This document shows positions 23,614 through 32,266 of a stretch of 34,245 nt of DNA, piece by piece (position 1 is the first letter of the stretch; each line of letters begins with the position of its first letter). The position numbers and the translations under genes are program-made. The notes beneath the pieces were generated by a model. It did not search any database, was not told where the DNA came from, and saw nothing but the letters and a program-made list of their open reading frames with translations. The stretch lies in contig KE159628.1 of assembly GCA_000403335.2 (NCBI GenBank), positions 766,430-800,674 on the forward strand, read 5' to 3'. Source of the DNA: Lachnospiraceae bacterium MD335 (lineage in GTDB: Bacteria > Bacillota > Clostridia > Lachnospirales > Lachnospiraceae).

Positions 23614-25407
23614 TTATTCAAAAAATTCTGGATCTTTCTGTTTACCACCTTTTAAGTTACTATATTCCACTTCAAAATATTCACTTACTAATTCACTATA
23701 ATGCCCCTCATTAATCGGGAAACCATTGTTTTCAGTATCAAAGTATTTCCCATACACAGTTATAATCGGGACTTCTTTACTTACATCTAATAAATATTTA
23801 TAATATCCTGATAATGGAACCTCTGCCGTTTTTAACAGAGTTGGAACAACAAAAGGCATACCAATACTTCCTATATTCATGCTGTCAAGCGGATAGTTTG
23901 CCCATATAAAAAGCGGAGTTTCTCTAAGTTTTAATTCTTTTTCTTCCTCACTCATATGATAGCCTGCAATATCACCTGCAAATGAAGGACAATGATCCCC
24001 CACCATACAAACAATTACAGGGCGATTTACACCTTTAAAATATTCAGTCAATTCTCTAAAAGCTTCATCTGATAAAGATATACTGGTTAAATATTCATTC
24101 ATTGTGTCTGTTGCTTCAAATTCACTTTGGGTAATATGTACTGTATCGTACTCGGCATCACTCAAATCCCAACTTCCATGATTCTGAATTGTGAGTAAAT
24201 ATAAAAATCTTGGCTGCTCGCCCATTTCATTATACCATTTTTCTATATTTCTATATACACTGGAATCTGTTTCATACCATCTCCCATAATACCCCTCCAT
24301 ATTTTCGTATTCTTGTTCAAATTTGATAATATCAAACCCAAGGTCAGTATAACCTGTAATTCTGTTATAGTTACTCCCTGCTTCTGTATGTGTTGCCAAT
24401 GTCTCGTATCCTAAAGATTTTAGGTGTGATACCACACTTGTTGCTTCTCTTAAATCAATTACATTAAAGGGTGTAACTCCACTATTCATCAAATATAATG
24501 AATTGCTTGTAAGTAGTTCATACTCCGAGCTGTTTGTACCCCCCCCCGGTATAGGGGATACTGCATATCCATATATAAGATTGTCCATATCCCTAATATT
24601 TTTAAAATAATCAACATCTGTTTCGAAATTAATCAAATGTTTTAAATCATATAATGTCTCATTTACAATAAAAATAATATCCGGATATGTTATATTTTCA
24701 TCATAATTCATTTCTTTTGGATATTTACTATAAACTGCCTGTACAGTATCGTAATTATAACCTTGTGGTTTGTTTATAATATTATTTCTTGAATATATGT
24801 CTTCTACGAAGCATGCAACGTATCCGTACCTACCATACGCTTCTTTCCATGACCAACCTATTGTTTTTATCGGCTTTATCGGGCTTTCCCCATAAAAACA
24901 AAAGAAAATGTATCCGCCGCAAATTAAAATAGACGCACACAATGCCGTATTAATTTTAATTTTGCCTTTCTTATTTTCTATTATTCTGATAAATAAAGAA
25001 CATAAAATTACCATAATACATGTGATTAATAATTTTATAGGAATACCATTAAAATTCAACTTATAATTCCCAAGCACATCAAATGCGGTTCTCATATTTC
25101 TTAATTCAGCAATCGTAAATGGCGTTCCATGATGTTGGACAACAAAAAAATTTGTGAAGCCTATTATTGTGCACATTACATTAGAAATAAATATGGTTAT
25201 CCATAGGCGGGTTGCTATTATCATAATAATACAATTCACTATCATTAAAATACTTATATTTAATAAAATACAATTAAAATTAATAGTGTACTGTTCTTTT
25301 TCTAAATTACAACTAATGTCCAACATATACCAATCTAAAACAGATATTATCAATAAACATAAAACTTTTCCCAAACCTAATACTATGCTGTTTTTTTGTG
25401 TGTCCAT
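23614..25407 (-). CDS. LtaS/MdoB-like phosphoglycerol (or phosphoethanolamine) transferase, phase-variable, ON
   Basis: A 597-residue membrane enzyme with about five N-terminal transmembrane helices (to residue 175) followed by an extracytoplasmic sulfatase/alkaline-phosphatase-superfamily domain. Residues expected for the metal site and nucleophile are seen: Glu250 in IFIVNETLYDL, Thr291 in GGGTNSSEYELLT, His410 in TIQNHGSWD and Asp471-His472 in MVGDHCPSF. LtaS-family enzymes move phosphoglycerol from phosphatidylglycerol to a glycan or lipid outside the membrane. Nine G (24539-24547) encode Gly288-290 immediately before Thr291, so slippage would cut the protein at its catalytic nucleophile. 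AGGGGTG lies nine bases before the ATG. It sits 19 bases after the GtrA gene in the right-arm operon. Confidence 0.85.
   Translation of the reverse strand: MDTQKNSIVLGLGKVLCLLIISVLDWYMLDISCNLEKEQYTINFNCILLNISILMIVNCIIMIIATRLWITIFISNVMCTIIGFTNFFVVQHHGTPFTIAELRNMRTAFDVLGNYKLNFNGIPIKLLITCIMVILCSLFIRIIENKKGKIKINTALCASILICGGYIFFCFYGESPIKPIKTIGWSWKEAYGRYGYVACFVEDIYSRNNIINKPQGYNYDTVQAVYSKYPKEMNYDENITYPDIIFIVNETLYDLKHLINFETDVDYFKNIRDMDNLIYGYAVSPIPGGGTNSSEYELLTSNSLYLMNSGVTPFNVIDLREATSVVSHLKSLGYETLATHTEAGSNYNRITGYTDLGFDIIKFEQEYENMEGYYGRWYETDSSVYRNIEKWYNEMGEQPRFLYLLTIQNHGSWDLSDAEYDTVHITQSEFEATDTMNEYLTSISLSDEAFRELTEYFKGVNRPVIVCMVGDHCPSFAGDIAGYHMSEEEKELKLRETPLFIWANYPLDSMNIGSIGMPFVVPTLLKTAEVPLSGYYKYLLDVSKEVPIITVYGKYFDTENNGFPINEGHYSELVSEYFEVEYSNLKGGKQKDPEFFE
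24539..24547 (-). repeat. Poly-G tract 5 (G9 on the - strand), slippage site, ON
   Basis: Coding strand ATACC, nine G, TACAAA; read CCG GGG GGG GGT ACA. It encodes the conserved PGGGT loop of the transferase. One more G stops after about eight codons. Confidence 0.88.
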
Positions 25408-25426
25408 TTTTCAATACACCCCTAAA

Positions 25427-25972
25427 TCATCTTGACTCATTTTCTATTTTGCCTCTAAATGCCCAAAACTTATTAATCACAAAGTTAATCGGAACACTAA
25501 TAAGTAAATTAATTATTGGTGCTACAAATTCAGAAACGTGCATTACATTTACCCAGAAGATTATTAAAACAGTATTCAAAAATAATCCTGTAAATGAATA
25601 CGAAATAAACGTTTTTATCAACGAGAGCCATATCGAACGTTTCTCTCTTTCATGCATCACAAAAACTATTTTGTTATTCCAGTAAAAAGACCATATCACA
25701 CTTAATATAAATGCCGCTGCTTGAGCGGCAAGATAATCAATATTAGACAATAGCCCCATTATTCGAAAAAGTAATAAGCTAACTACATATATTATATAAG
25801 AAATTATTGTATTACTTATACCCACAATACCAAATTTTACAAACTGCATAAAAGAAGCAAAAATTTCATCTGAAGGTTTCTTTTTAATAATTTTAAATAT
25901 ATACAATAGTATTTTATAAGTTATTTTTTCTATTAAAATCCATATTTTATTACCCAAGCTTTTTTTCACCAA
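25427..25972 (-). CDS. GtrA-family flippase
   Basis: About 180 residues with four transmembrane helices and the GtrA pattern FVKFGIVGISNTIISYIIYV ... ILSVIWSFYWNNKIVF ... PINFVINKFWAFRG. GtrA proteins are proposed to flip polyprenyl-phosphate sugars made by GtrB-type enzymes. Here it would partner with the GtrB-like gene that is split by an IS element at 26896-29793. The start is uncertain: TTG 25972 or GTG 25969, both with a poor ribosome site; about 45 basic and hydrophobic residues precede the GtrA domain. The FkbM gene ends 39 bases upstream. Confidence 0.85.
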   Translation of the reverse strand: MVKKSLGNKIWILIEKITYKILLYIFKIIKKKPSDEIFASFMQFVKFGIVGISNTIISYIIYVVSLLLFRIMGLLSNIDYLAAQAAAFILSVIWSFYWNNKIVFVMHEREKRSIWLSLIKTFISYSFTGLFLNTVLIIFWVNVMHVSEFVAPIINLLISVPINFVINKFWAFRGKIENESR

Positions 25973-26011
25973 CCAATCTTAATACAGCATTTACACAATA
26001 AAATGCTATTT

Positions 26012-26899
26012 TCAGAAACTGTTCTCCAATCTTAATACGCCCCTTCTAATATACGGTTCACTGAAATAATAGTCATAATAATATAACATATACCCATCTG
26101 ATGTTTCTATTTTCCAATCTTTGAATATGTTTCTAAACACATCTTCATGTTCTTTACAATGATATGTACAGATAGCTATTCTAATATTTTGACAAGATTT
26201 TAATAACCAAATACCCCCCCCCAGTACCGCGGGTTCGCTTCCCTCAGTATCTATTTTAATAAAGAGTTTTTCTGAATGGAGATTATATTGATTTATTACA
26301 TCATCTAACGTTACATGATTACTGTCTGTATAATCTGTCACAAATTTCTCAATAATTACTATTTTGTCTTTATAATCTTTATATGTCTTATTTAGCGCCT
26401 CAATCCATTCTGGATTACACTCAAAAATGAATACTTTTTTTACATGCCGAAGCCACTGAAGTGGAAAATATCCTTCCGCTCCTCCTATATCAAAAATTAC
26501 GCTTCCCTCGTCAGGATAAAAAGTATTTGACGTATAACAATGAGGGGATCTTTTATCCTGCTCAATCCGAATATTATTATAATATCTCGCCACACGAAAT
26601 TTAGACTGGTATCCTCTTCTCATATATATACTCATATCCGCATCTTTAACAAATAAAAGTCCGCTATCAACATCTCTTTGCACAGATATGTCTTTTATGC
26701 TGTATTCCCGCTTATATTCATAGGGAAAAGTATTAATAGCATTATTTTTTAAATAGTCAACTATTGTTTTTACATCTTCATCATGTAATCCTGAAAGATA
26801 TTTGATAATTTTATTTTTGTGTAGTCTCGCCTTAACTTCACAAAAAATAAATTCTATATCACTGTCTGCAATTTTTATAGTTTCTGTAACAGTATTCAT
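26012..26899 (-). CDS. FkbM-family methyltransferase, phase-variable, ON
   Basis: A 295-residue protein. After a 130-residue N-terminal region of unknown fold comes an FkbM-type methyltransferase domain: SAM-binding VIFDIGGAEGYF (134-145), IFECNPE (158-164) and FIKIDTEGSEPAVL (213-226). It would O-methylate a sugar or glycolipid in the cytoplasm. Nine G at 26214-26222 (- strand) encode Gly227-229 right after the EGSEPAVL motif; one more or one fewer base leads to an early stop. Its ATG overlaps the stop of the upstream GT2 fragment (ATGA, 26896-26899), so it was translated together with that gene; the IS110-type insertion upstream may reduce its expression. Confidence 0.85.
   Translation of the reverse strand: MNTVTETIKIADSDIEFIFCEVKARLHKNKIIKYLSGLHDEDVKTIVDYLKNNAINTFPYEYKREYSIKDISVQRDVDSGLLFVKDADMSIYMRRGYQSKFRVARYYNNIRIEQDKRSPHCYTSNTFYPDEGSVIFDIGGAEGYFPLQWLRHVKKVFIFECNPEWIEALNKTYKDYKDKIVIIEKFVTDYTDSNHVTLDDVINQYNLHSEKLFIKIDTEGSEPAVLGGGIWLLKSCQNIRIAICTYHCKEHEDVFRNIFKDWKIETSDGYMLYYYDYYFSEPYIRRGVLRLENSF
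26214..26222 (-). repeat. Poly-G tract 6 (G9 on the - strand), slippage site, ON
   Basis: Coding strand GTACT, nine G, TATTTGG; read CTG GGG GGG GGT ATT. It lies in the C-terminal third of the methyltransferase. Confidence 0.88.
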
Positions 26900-27603
26900 T
26901 TTAATTCTCCATTATCATCATTGAGATATTCTTCTACAATAAACCTAGGACGTTCTTTTGTTTCTAAATAAATTTTCCCTATATATTCTCCAATAATACC
27001 TATTGCCAAAAGCTGCAATCCGCCTATTCCCCATATGGAAATAACAAGCGTTGCCCAGCCTTCAATAGTTCTTCCCATAATGTACCCTAATATAAAATGA
27101 ATTAGTAGCGCAATGCTTATTGCAAACAATATAAATCCTAAGGAAGTAATAAATCTAATCGGTTTTATGCTCAAGGAAGTGATGCCATCTAATGCAAAGC
27201 CTAACATTTTTTTTAATGGATACTTCGACTTGCCTGCAAAACGCGGTTTTCTTTCATATGTTACACATTCTGTTTTAAACCCAATCATAGGTATAATGCC
27301 ACGCAAAAATAAATTAACTTCTTTAAAACGCGACAGTTCATTCAACGCCTTTTTACTCATAAGCCGATAATCTGCATGATTATAAATTATTTCCACACCC
27401 ATTTTATTCATGAATTTATAGAAAGATTCTGCTGTAAACTTTTTAAAAAAGGTGTCTGTTTTACGAGAACTCCTTACGCCGTAAACTATTTCGCATCCCG
27501 CATAATAGCACTCAATAAATTGATCAATCACCTCTATATCATCCTGCAAATCTGCGTCCATTGAAATAACCATATCACACGCATCTTTGACCGTCAATAA
27601 TCC
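26896..27603 (-). pseudogene. GtrB-like GT2 glycosyltransferase, C-terminal part of IS-split gene
   Basis: This part resumes with GLLTVKDACDMVISMDADLQDD, the second half of the catalytic domain of a DPM1/GtrB-type GT2 (SMDADLQDD is the metal site), then ADYRLMSKKAL, the C-terminal amphipathic helix and two transmembrane helices (FITSLGFILFAISIALLIHF and WATLVISIWGIGGLQLLAIG) ending in GEYIGKIYLETKERPRF, all diagnostic of polyprenyl-phosphate glucose/GlcNAc transferases. The N-terminal part lies at 29521-29793 beyond an IS110-family element. Joined at the IS ends the frame is continuous (LLGASC-GLLTVKD), giving about 327 residues. Translation from the internal start would lack the nucleotide-binding loop. 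Confidence 0.88.
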
Positions 27604-28112
27604 TCCCTATATTGTCAAGTGATTTTCCTTAAAAATTCAAGGAATTTTTATTGTTACTCTCAGATAAATGAGCCAAGGAAATGGACATTTCTCTGTATCT
27701 GGTACGAAAATAGAGGATGTAGGGTACACGAAGTAGAACGTCTATCTTTTCGCTCTACATGGCCTTGTGTATACCCTTCCTTCTACGGCAGCGAACCTCC
27801 CGTGTCTACCAGGATCACCATCTTGCGGGTCCTAACTTCCTTCGTTCCGCCTGTCCATAACCAGGGTGCCAGCTCAGCTCCTAACCAGGGTCATGCCCTA
27901 TGGAAAATATTCCTGCCGGCTACCGGCTCATTCTTTATATAAGTCTTACTGACCTGTATGTTTCCCTGACTGGCACCTTGCGGCGGACGTTTCCCCAGAC
28001 TGTTCCACATACCTTCCAGCCTTTTCTGTCATGGCTGGATTCAGCTCCCGGCTCCGTCTCCCGGAGGCTCAGTCCAACCCTGACAGGGTATTGCCTGTTT
28101 CGATTCCAGCTG
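27604..28112 (-). other. Noncoding end of the IS110-family element
   Basis: About 509 bases downstream of the transposase stop hold no credible gene. In IS110/IS1111 elements the recombinase uses a bridge RNA from the noncoding end (upstream in IS110, downstream in IS1111 types). The long tail is therefore a candidate location for such an RNA. Near the tip, TTCCTTAAAAATTCAAGG (about 27627-27644) weakly mirrors AAAGAATTCCAAG at the other end, a possible subterminal inverted repeat. Confidence 0.4.
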
Positions 28113-29399
28113 TTATGCCGTCTGTACCTGTGGCCTCCTGATGTCGCCCAGCAGCCTCTCAGGGTCATACTGGATGCCTTTGGTAAGGACCGCGTAAAAT
28201 ATCCTCAGCGCCTTACAGGCTACCGCCACCACCGACTGCATCTTTTTGAGCGGGTTCTCCTTCCGCGTCCGGTAATACTCGTGTATCTCCCGAAACTCTG
28301 CGTTCTTTCCCACCAGCGATATAGCGGCCTCGTACAGCACATACCTCAGGCGTTTCCGCCCCCGGTAACTGATACGGCTTTCTCCGTTATGCTTGCCCGA
28401 ATCATTTGCCACGACGGCATATCCCGCCAGCTTCTGCAGCTGTTTGGGGTTGTCAAAACGTCCTATGTCCCCCACCTCTGCTATAAAGCCGCTGACTGTT
28501 ACCATCCCAATCCCCTTGATCGCCAGCAGGTTATCTATATATGGGATCTCCTTCAGCTTTTCTTCTATCCTCCGGAGCAGTTCCTCCATTCTTGACGCAT
28601 GTACATCCATGTCACTCAGCAGATTTTCCAGCTCCATCCGCGCCGCTTCCGGCGCTTCCTTGCTCCCTACGCTGTGCTCCGCAGCCGATAAAAGGGCCTT
28701 TGCCCTCTTCATCCCGGCACCCCTCAGCTTCCTGTCCCTCCAGATCTGGTTCACACCTTCCGCCCCCAGCTTTAGGATGTCTTCCGGCAGCGGTGCAACC
28801 TTCAGTACCATCCTTCCGCTTACTGCCTTTAAGTCCCCGTAAACGTCTTTATATTCGGGAAAGTAGATGGAAAACCACCTCGCCAGCCGGTTCTTGATCC
28901 TCGTAAGCTCCTCCTGTGTCTGAAAGCGCAGGTTCGACAAGCTCCTGATCTCCGCATAAATACCGACTGGCATATAAGGGTAAGAGAATCTCCCCTCGTT
29001 GACAAGCGCGGCGATCGTCTTGGGATCCTTCCGGTCGTTCTTGTTGGGATTGTTGTCATCCAGTTCCTTCGACTTCTTCACATGATGGGGATTTACATGC
29101 ACCGGCTTCATGCCGTTGTCCTGCAGGAATTTTCCCAATGCGAACCAGTAATGGCCTGTGGGCTCCATGCCGGGGATTACAGCAGTTTTACCGTGCCTCT
29201 CTGCAAGCTCCTCCACCCATGCCTTGAATGTCTGGAAACCGGTTTCGGTGTTGCTGAACTCCAGCGGTTTTTTAGTGTACTCGTAGTTGCGCCAGTCAAA
29301 TGCTCTTGCATAATGGGTCTCGCTTCCCACGTCGATTCCGACAATCAAAGTTTTTTCTGTTATGGATGCAATTTTTGCGTTTTGTGTGTTACAATTCAT
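28113..29399 (-). CDS. IS110-family transposase (DEDD recombinase)
   Basis: A 428-residue transposase. The N-terminal DEDD domain shows GIDVGSETHYA with Asp23, GMEPTGHYW with Glu79 and NPNKNDRKDPKTIA with Asp122 and Asp125. The C-terminal Transposase_20 domain has IPYIDNLLAIKGIGMVTVSG, DIGRFDNPKQLQKLAGYA and SGKHNGESRISYRGRKRLR, which contains the serine expected to act as nucleophile. AGAGAGGTAT lies upstream of the ATG. The protein appears complete, so the element is probably active. It catalyses RNA-guided, duplication-free integration in well-studied relatives. Confidence 0.93.
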   Translation of the reverse strand: MNCNTQNAKIASITEKTLIVGIDVGSETHYARAFDWRNYEYTKKPLEFSNTETGFQTFKAWVEELAERHGKTAVIPGMEPTGHYWFALGKFLQDNGMKPVHVNPHHVKKSKELDDNNPNKNDRKDPKTIAALVNEGRFSYPYMPVGIYAEIRSLSNLRFQTQEELTRIKNRLARWFSIYFPEYKDVYGDLKAVSGRMVLKVAPLPEDILKLGAEGVNQIWRDRKLRGAGMKRAKALLSAAEHSVGSKEAPEAARMELENLLSDMDVHASRMEELLRRIEEKLKEIPYIDNLLAIKGIGMVTVSGFIAEVGDIGRFDNPKQLQKLAGYAVVANDSGKHNGESRISYRGRKRLRYVLYEAAISLVGKNAEFREIHEYYRTRKENPLKKMQSVVAVACKALRIFYAVLTKGIQYDPERLLGDIRRPQVQTA

Positions 29400-29520
29400 C
29401 TTGGGATACCTCTCTGTTCAATAAGATTTTTACTAACCGTCCAAAAGTCAGTAATCTTATTTTACTCTGAGGTATCTTTTTATCAACCACCCTTCTTGGA
29501 ATTCTTTATATTTGAATTAT

Positions 29521-29793
29521 ACAGGAAGCTCCTAATAAAGTATTTTGATGTCCTCTGTTACGTGATAATTTTATACCTAATATCATAGGATCTTTTTCAT
29601 GCATTTCTTTAATTATACTCCATGTCCTATCATTAGACCCATCATCACAGAAAACAATACGACTGCTGTTTGAAATCATATTTTTTTTAATCATATCTAT
29701 CATTTTTTCTTTCAAACGGCATTTTGTCTCATATAATACTGCTTCTTCATTATAGCAAGGTATAACGATATACAATTTATCTACGTTTTTCAT
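29521..29793 (-). pseudogene. GtrB-like GT2 glycosyltransferase, N-terminal part of IS-split gene
   Basis: Starts at ATG 29793-29791 behind AGGGG with a six-base spacer and encodes 91 residues: MKNVDKLYIVIPCYNEEAVL, IVFCDDGSNDRTW and LSRNRGHQNTLLGASC, i.e. the nucleotide-binding half of a GtrB/DPM1-type GT2. After the IS junction at 29520 it runs only a few codons to a stop near 29506. The rest of the gene is at 26896-27603. The product alone cannot be catalytic because the SMDADLQDD metal site is on the other fragment. Confidence 0.9.
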
Positions 29794-29828
29794 ATGCAAC
29801 CCCTATTATTCTTATCTATAGAGCATAA

Positions 29829-30677
29829 TTACTTTTGATTGTTATTTTTATTCAAAAATAACAACCTTACAACTGCAGCAGCTCTTATTACTAACTTAAA
29901 AAAAATAACATCAAATATATTTATCCTTAATACACCTAATTTTCGATGTTTTTTAATCAATAAATCACTGTCTTTTATTGATGCATTAAGCATTTTTGTG
30001 TATAATCTGTTGGTTTCTGATGAATCTGAAATTCTAAATTTCATAATATAATCTTTGCAGCATGCAACATCACCCAAATACGACAACTTAACACCAAAAT
30101 CCCAGTCCGGTGTATATGAAAGCTCTACGTCATATTGCCCCAACTTATAAAAATATTCTGTCCTATATAATGCATTAGGAGGCTCTGAATAAATATTTCT
30201 CCCTCTAAATGACTTCATGGCATACTTTTTTCCATCAATAAGAATATCTTTTTTGAAACGTTTTCTGTTCATAATAATTTTATTTTCCGCATCAATAACG
30301 TAGGTGTTTCCTATAGATATTGATGCGCTTGGATTCGCTTTAAGAATTGCTAATTGGTTACTTATTGCTTTTTCACATAGCACATCATCCTGGCACATTA
30401 ATTTAACAAACTCACCTGTGGCAAAAGATACGGTTCTATTCCAATTACTAACCAAACCTAAATTTTTTTCGTTAGAGTATATTTGTATCCTTTCATCTTC
30501 TATACTTTTCACAATTGCTAAAGTATCATCAGATGAACAATCATCATTTACAATAATTTCCAAATTCTGATAATCCTGGTTTAATACAGAATTGAGTGCG
30601 TCTAATATAAATTTAGAGCCATTATATGTCGGAATACAGATGCTTACTTTATCCTTTTCAAATTTACTCATCTTCAC
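29829..30677 (-). CDS. Family 2 glycosyltransferase
   Basis: A 282-residue GT2 with VSICIPTYNGSKFI, IIVNDDCSSDDT, NLGLVSNWNRT and the acidic LMCQDDVL motif, the form typical of capsule and wall-polysaccharide transferases of the WcaA group. The start is GTG 30677 behind AGGAAGG with a six-base spacer; an ATG two codons later is possible. The C-terminal 45 residues are basic and hydrophobic (INIFDVIFFKLVIRAAAVVRLLFL), probably a membrane-associating helix. It lies between the two IS-split genes in the right arm and contains no poly-G tract. Confidence 0.85.
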   Translation of the reverse strand: MKMSKFEKDKVSICIPTYNGSKFILDALNSVLNQDYQNLEIIVNDDCSSDDTLAIVKSIEDERIQIYSNEKNLGLVSNWNRTVSFATGEFVKLMCQDDVLCEKAISNQLAILKANPSASISIGNTYVIDAENKIIMNRKRFKKDILIDGKKYAMKSFRGRNIYSEPPNALYRTEYFYKLGQYDVELSYTPDWDFGVKLSYLGDVACCKDYIMKFRISDSSETNRLYTKMLNASIKDSDLLIKKHRKLGVLRINIFDVIFFKLVIRAAAVVRLLFLNKNNNQK

Positions 30678-30715
30678 TTTTATCCTTCCTATAATTTATA
30701 CCAGGCAAAACTATT

Positions 30716-32164
30716 CTAGTTTATACCATATATACGGTTTAATTCTTCATCTGGAATAAATTGAACCTCTATTTCATGTGATATTAATCCATACTTATAC
30801 AAACAATGCGCAATCCTGTTAGATCCATAAAGAGCTAATGGCCAATTATCTTCATAACCTGATTTTGGTACATGAATTTCAATATATGTCTCTCCTCGTT
30901 TATCCGCGTCTAAATGTTGTGAAATTATATCACTATCTATTTCGTAACATATACTAGCCGGCACACCATCGTTAATGTCTCTGAATGTTCTCCCAGATGT
31001 ATTAGTAAAACTTAATAATATAAATAATATTAGAATTGACATAATGATACTTTTCGGATATTTAGAAAACAGGAAGCCTATACAATTACAAATTAAGATT
31101 ATAAGTATCACCGTCGGACCAAACACAACGTCCGGTCTGCTTATATATGACGGATATGTTTTAGCACATAACATTATAATAAAAGATAAATATATCAAGA
31201 ATAGTAAAAATAACTTTATATTTGTTCCTATAAATTCACGATTTTTCTTTTCGCGCAATCCTGTTATGATTAACGTAATCATACTGATAATAACAAATAT
31301 TATAGAGAAATATATAAAATATATATTTACAGTACTTAAAACCGACTTTAAATTACCAACCGTCTCTTTTATATTTTGGATCATTCCATTTGATGCAATG
31401 CTATTCGATCTCCCGCCATTTATTTCAAAAATTGCCGTGACAAGCCACAACCCTATGATCAGCACATAGTCTAAATCTCTTAGAAAAACTTTTTTGATTC
31501 GTTCACTTATGTTTCCATTTTCGTTTGCTAAGTTATAAATCAAATTAATTCCGACACCTGCTGCTAAAATATATGAGGAAAAAAGATTAGAGCAGATAGC
31601 TAAGTATACTAATAATATTATGATTGCCGAAACACAATTGTTATTAGATCTTCTTATGTTAAAAATTAACAGCAATGCCATATTTACCATTGATGGCATT
31701 AAATAAAAGAAATAATTAGTTACTGAGTTCGAGTAGAATAAATAGTTATTACTTGTTTGACTTGAACAAAAAATCAAAAAATGGAAAATGACAAAAAACA
31801 GAGTAACAATGATACTTTGGTTAGCTGAAAGCTTCATTGTTTTATGAAAGTAATAAGCCACACTCAATACATAAAAAGTAATTATCGTACATAGTAAAAA
31901 TGCAACTACCAGCATCAATGAAGTAACAAAATCATGCTGAAACGGCATAACAAAATAGACCGCAATATATGAACATATCGGCATCGCAATTTCTGGCAAA
32001 ATCCGCGTCGGGTTAAAAAATTTCAGAGATGGAATTGCATATCTTGCTCCCGAGAATCCAGCCCAGTCATCTGTGTTATATAAAAACAGGGGTTTTACTT
32101 GTGTAAAAAACACAAACATATATGCAAAAACTCCAATGCTCAATAAAATAAATTTTTTCCTATC
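30716..32164 (-). pseudogene. Polytopic GT-C-like membrane protein, 5' end cut off by IS256-type element
   Basis: The remaining frame encodes about 480 residues with roughly ten or eleven transmembrane segments. FLYNTDDWAGFSGARYA near the N-terminus places adjacent Asp residues in the first outward loop, as in GT-C transferases, and the C-terminal part is an extracytoplasmic tail. The frame is open back to the IS end with no start except TTG 32143. Taking out the IS and one copy of the 8-bp duplication joins it to ATG 33923: MVLTDRKKFILLSIGVF, a normal cytoplasmic start plus first helix, 486 residues in total. The start then lies right after the coiled-coil gene, just as the 16094 gene does in the left arm. 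Confidence 0.85.
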
Positions 32165-32217
32165 GAGAGTGTAATATAAAGTGTGTAAGTTACCGGTAAC
32201 AAAAACTTACGCACTTT
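32165..32217 (+). repeat. IS256-type left inverted repeat with nested palindrome
   Basis: The IRL (32165-32191) is followed by an inverted near-copy of its own core: AAAGTGTGTAAGTT (32178-32191) pairs with AACTTACGCACTTT (32204-32217) with one mismatch, with GTTACCGGTAAC at the centre. This could bind transposase as a dimer or block read-through into the transposase gene. Confidence 0.7.
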
Positions 32218-32266
32218 ATTTTTATTATAGAGTGCGATACACTAAAAGAAAGGAACAGAGAGGATT

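Larger units (their letters stand above)
27604..29520 (-). mobile_element. IS110-family insertion sequence (IS1111-like layout)
   Basis: Boundaries come from the interrupted GT2 gene: host codons stop at 29521 and resume at 27603 without a visible target duplication, as usual for IS110 elements; they may be off by a few bases. The element of about 1.9 kb contains one DEDD transposase, about 120 bases of leader and about 509 noncoding bases after the gene. It is higher in G+C than the surrounding DNA, so it is a recent arrival. The transposase is co-directional with the interrupted gene. Confidence 0.85.

Noticed and set aside
17557-26222. Explaining the G-runs as IS or diversity-generating-retroelement marks
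   Set aside because: There is no reverse transcriptase, template repeat or IS boundary at the tracts. Homopolymer slippage is the simplest explanation, with the shared flanks noted as a separate puzzle.
28393-28897. Plus-strand frames opposite the IS110-type transposase
   Set aside because: They are rich in Ser, Pro and Leu, lack start signals and are explained by the composition of the transposase gene on the other strand.
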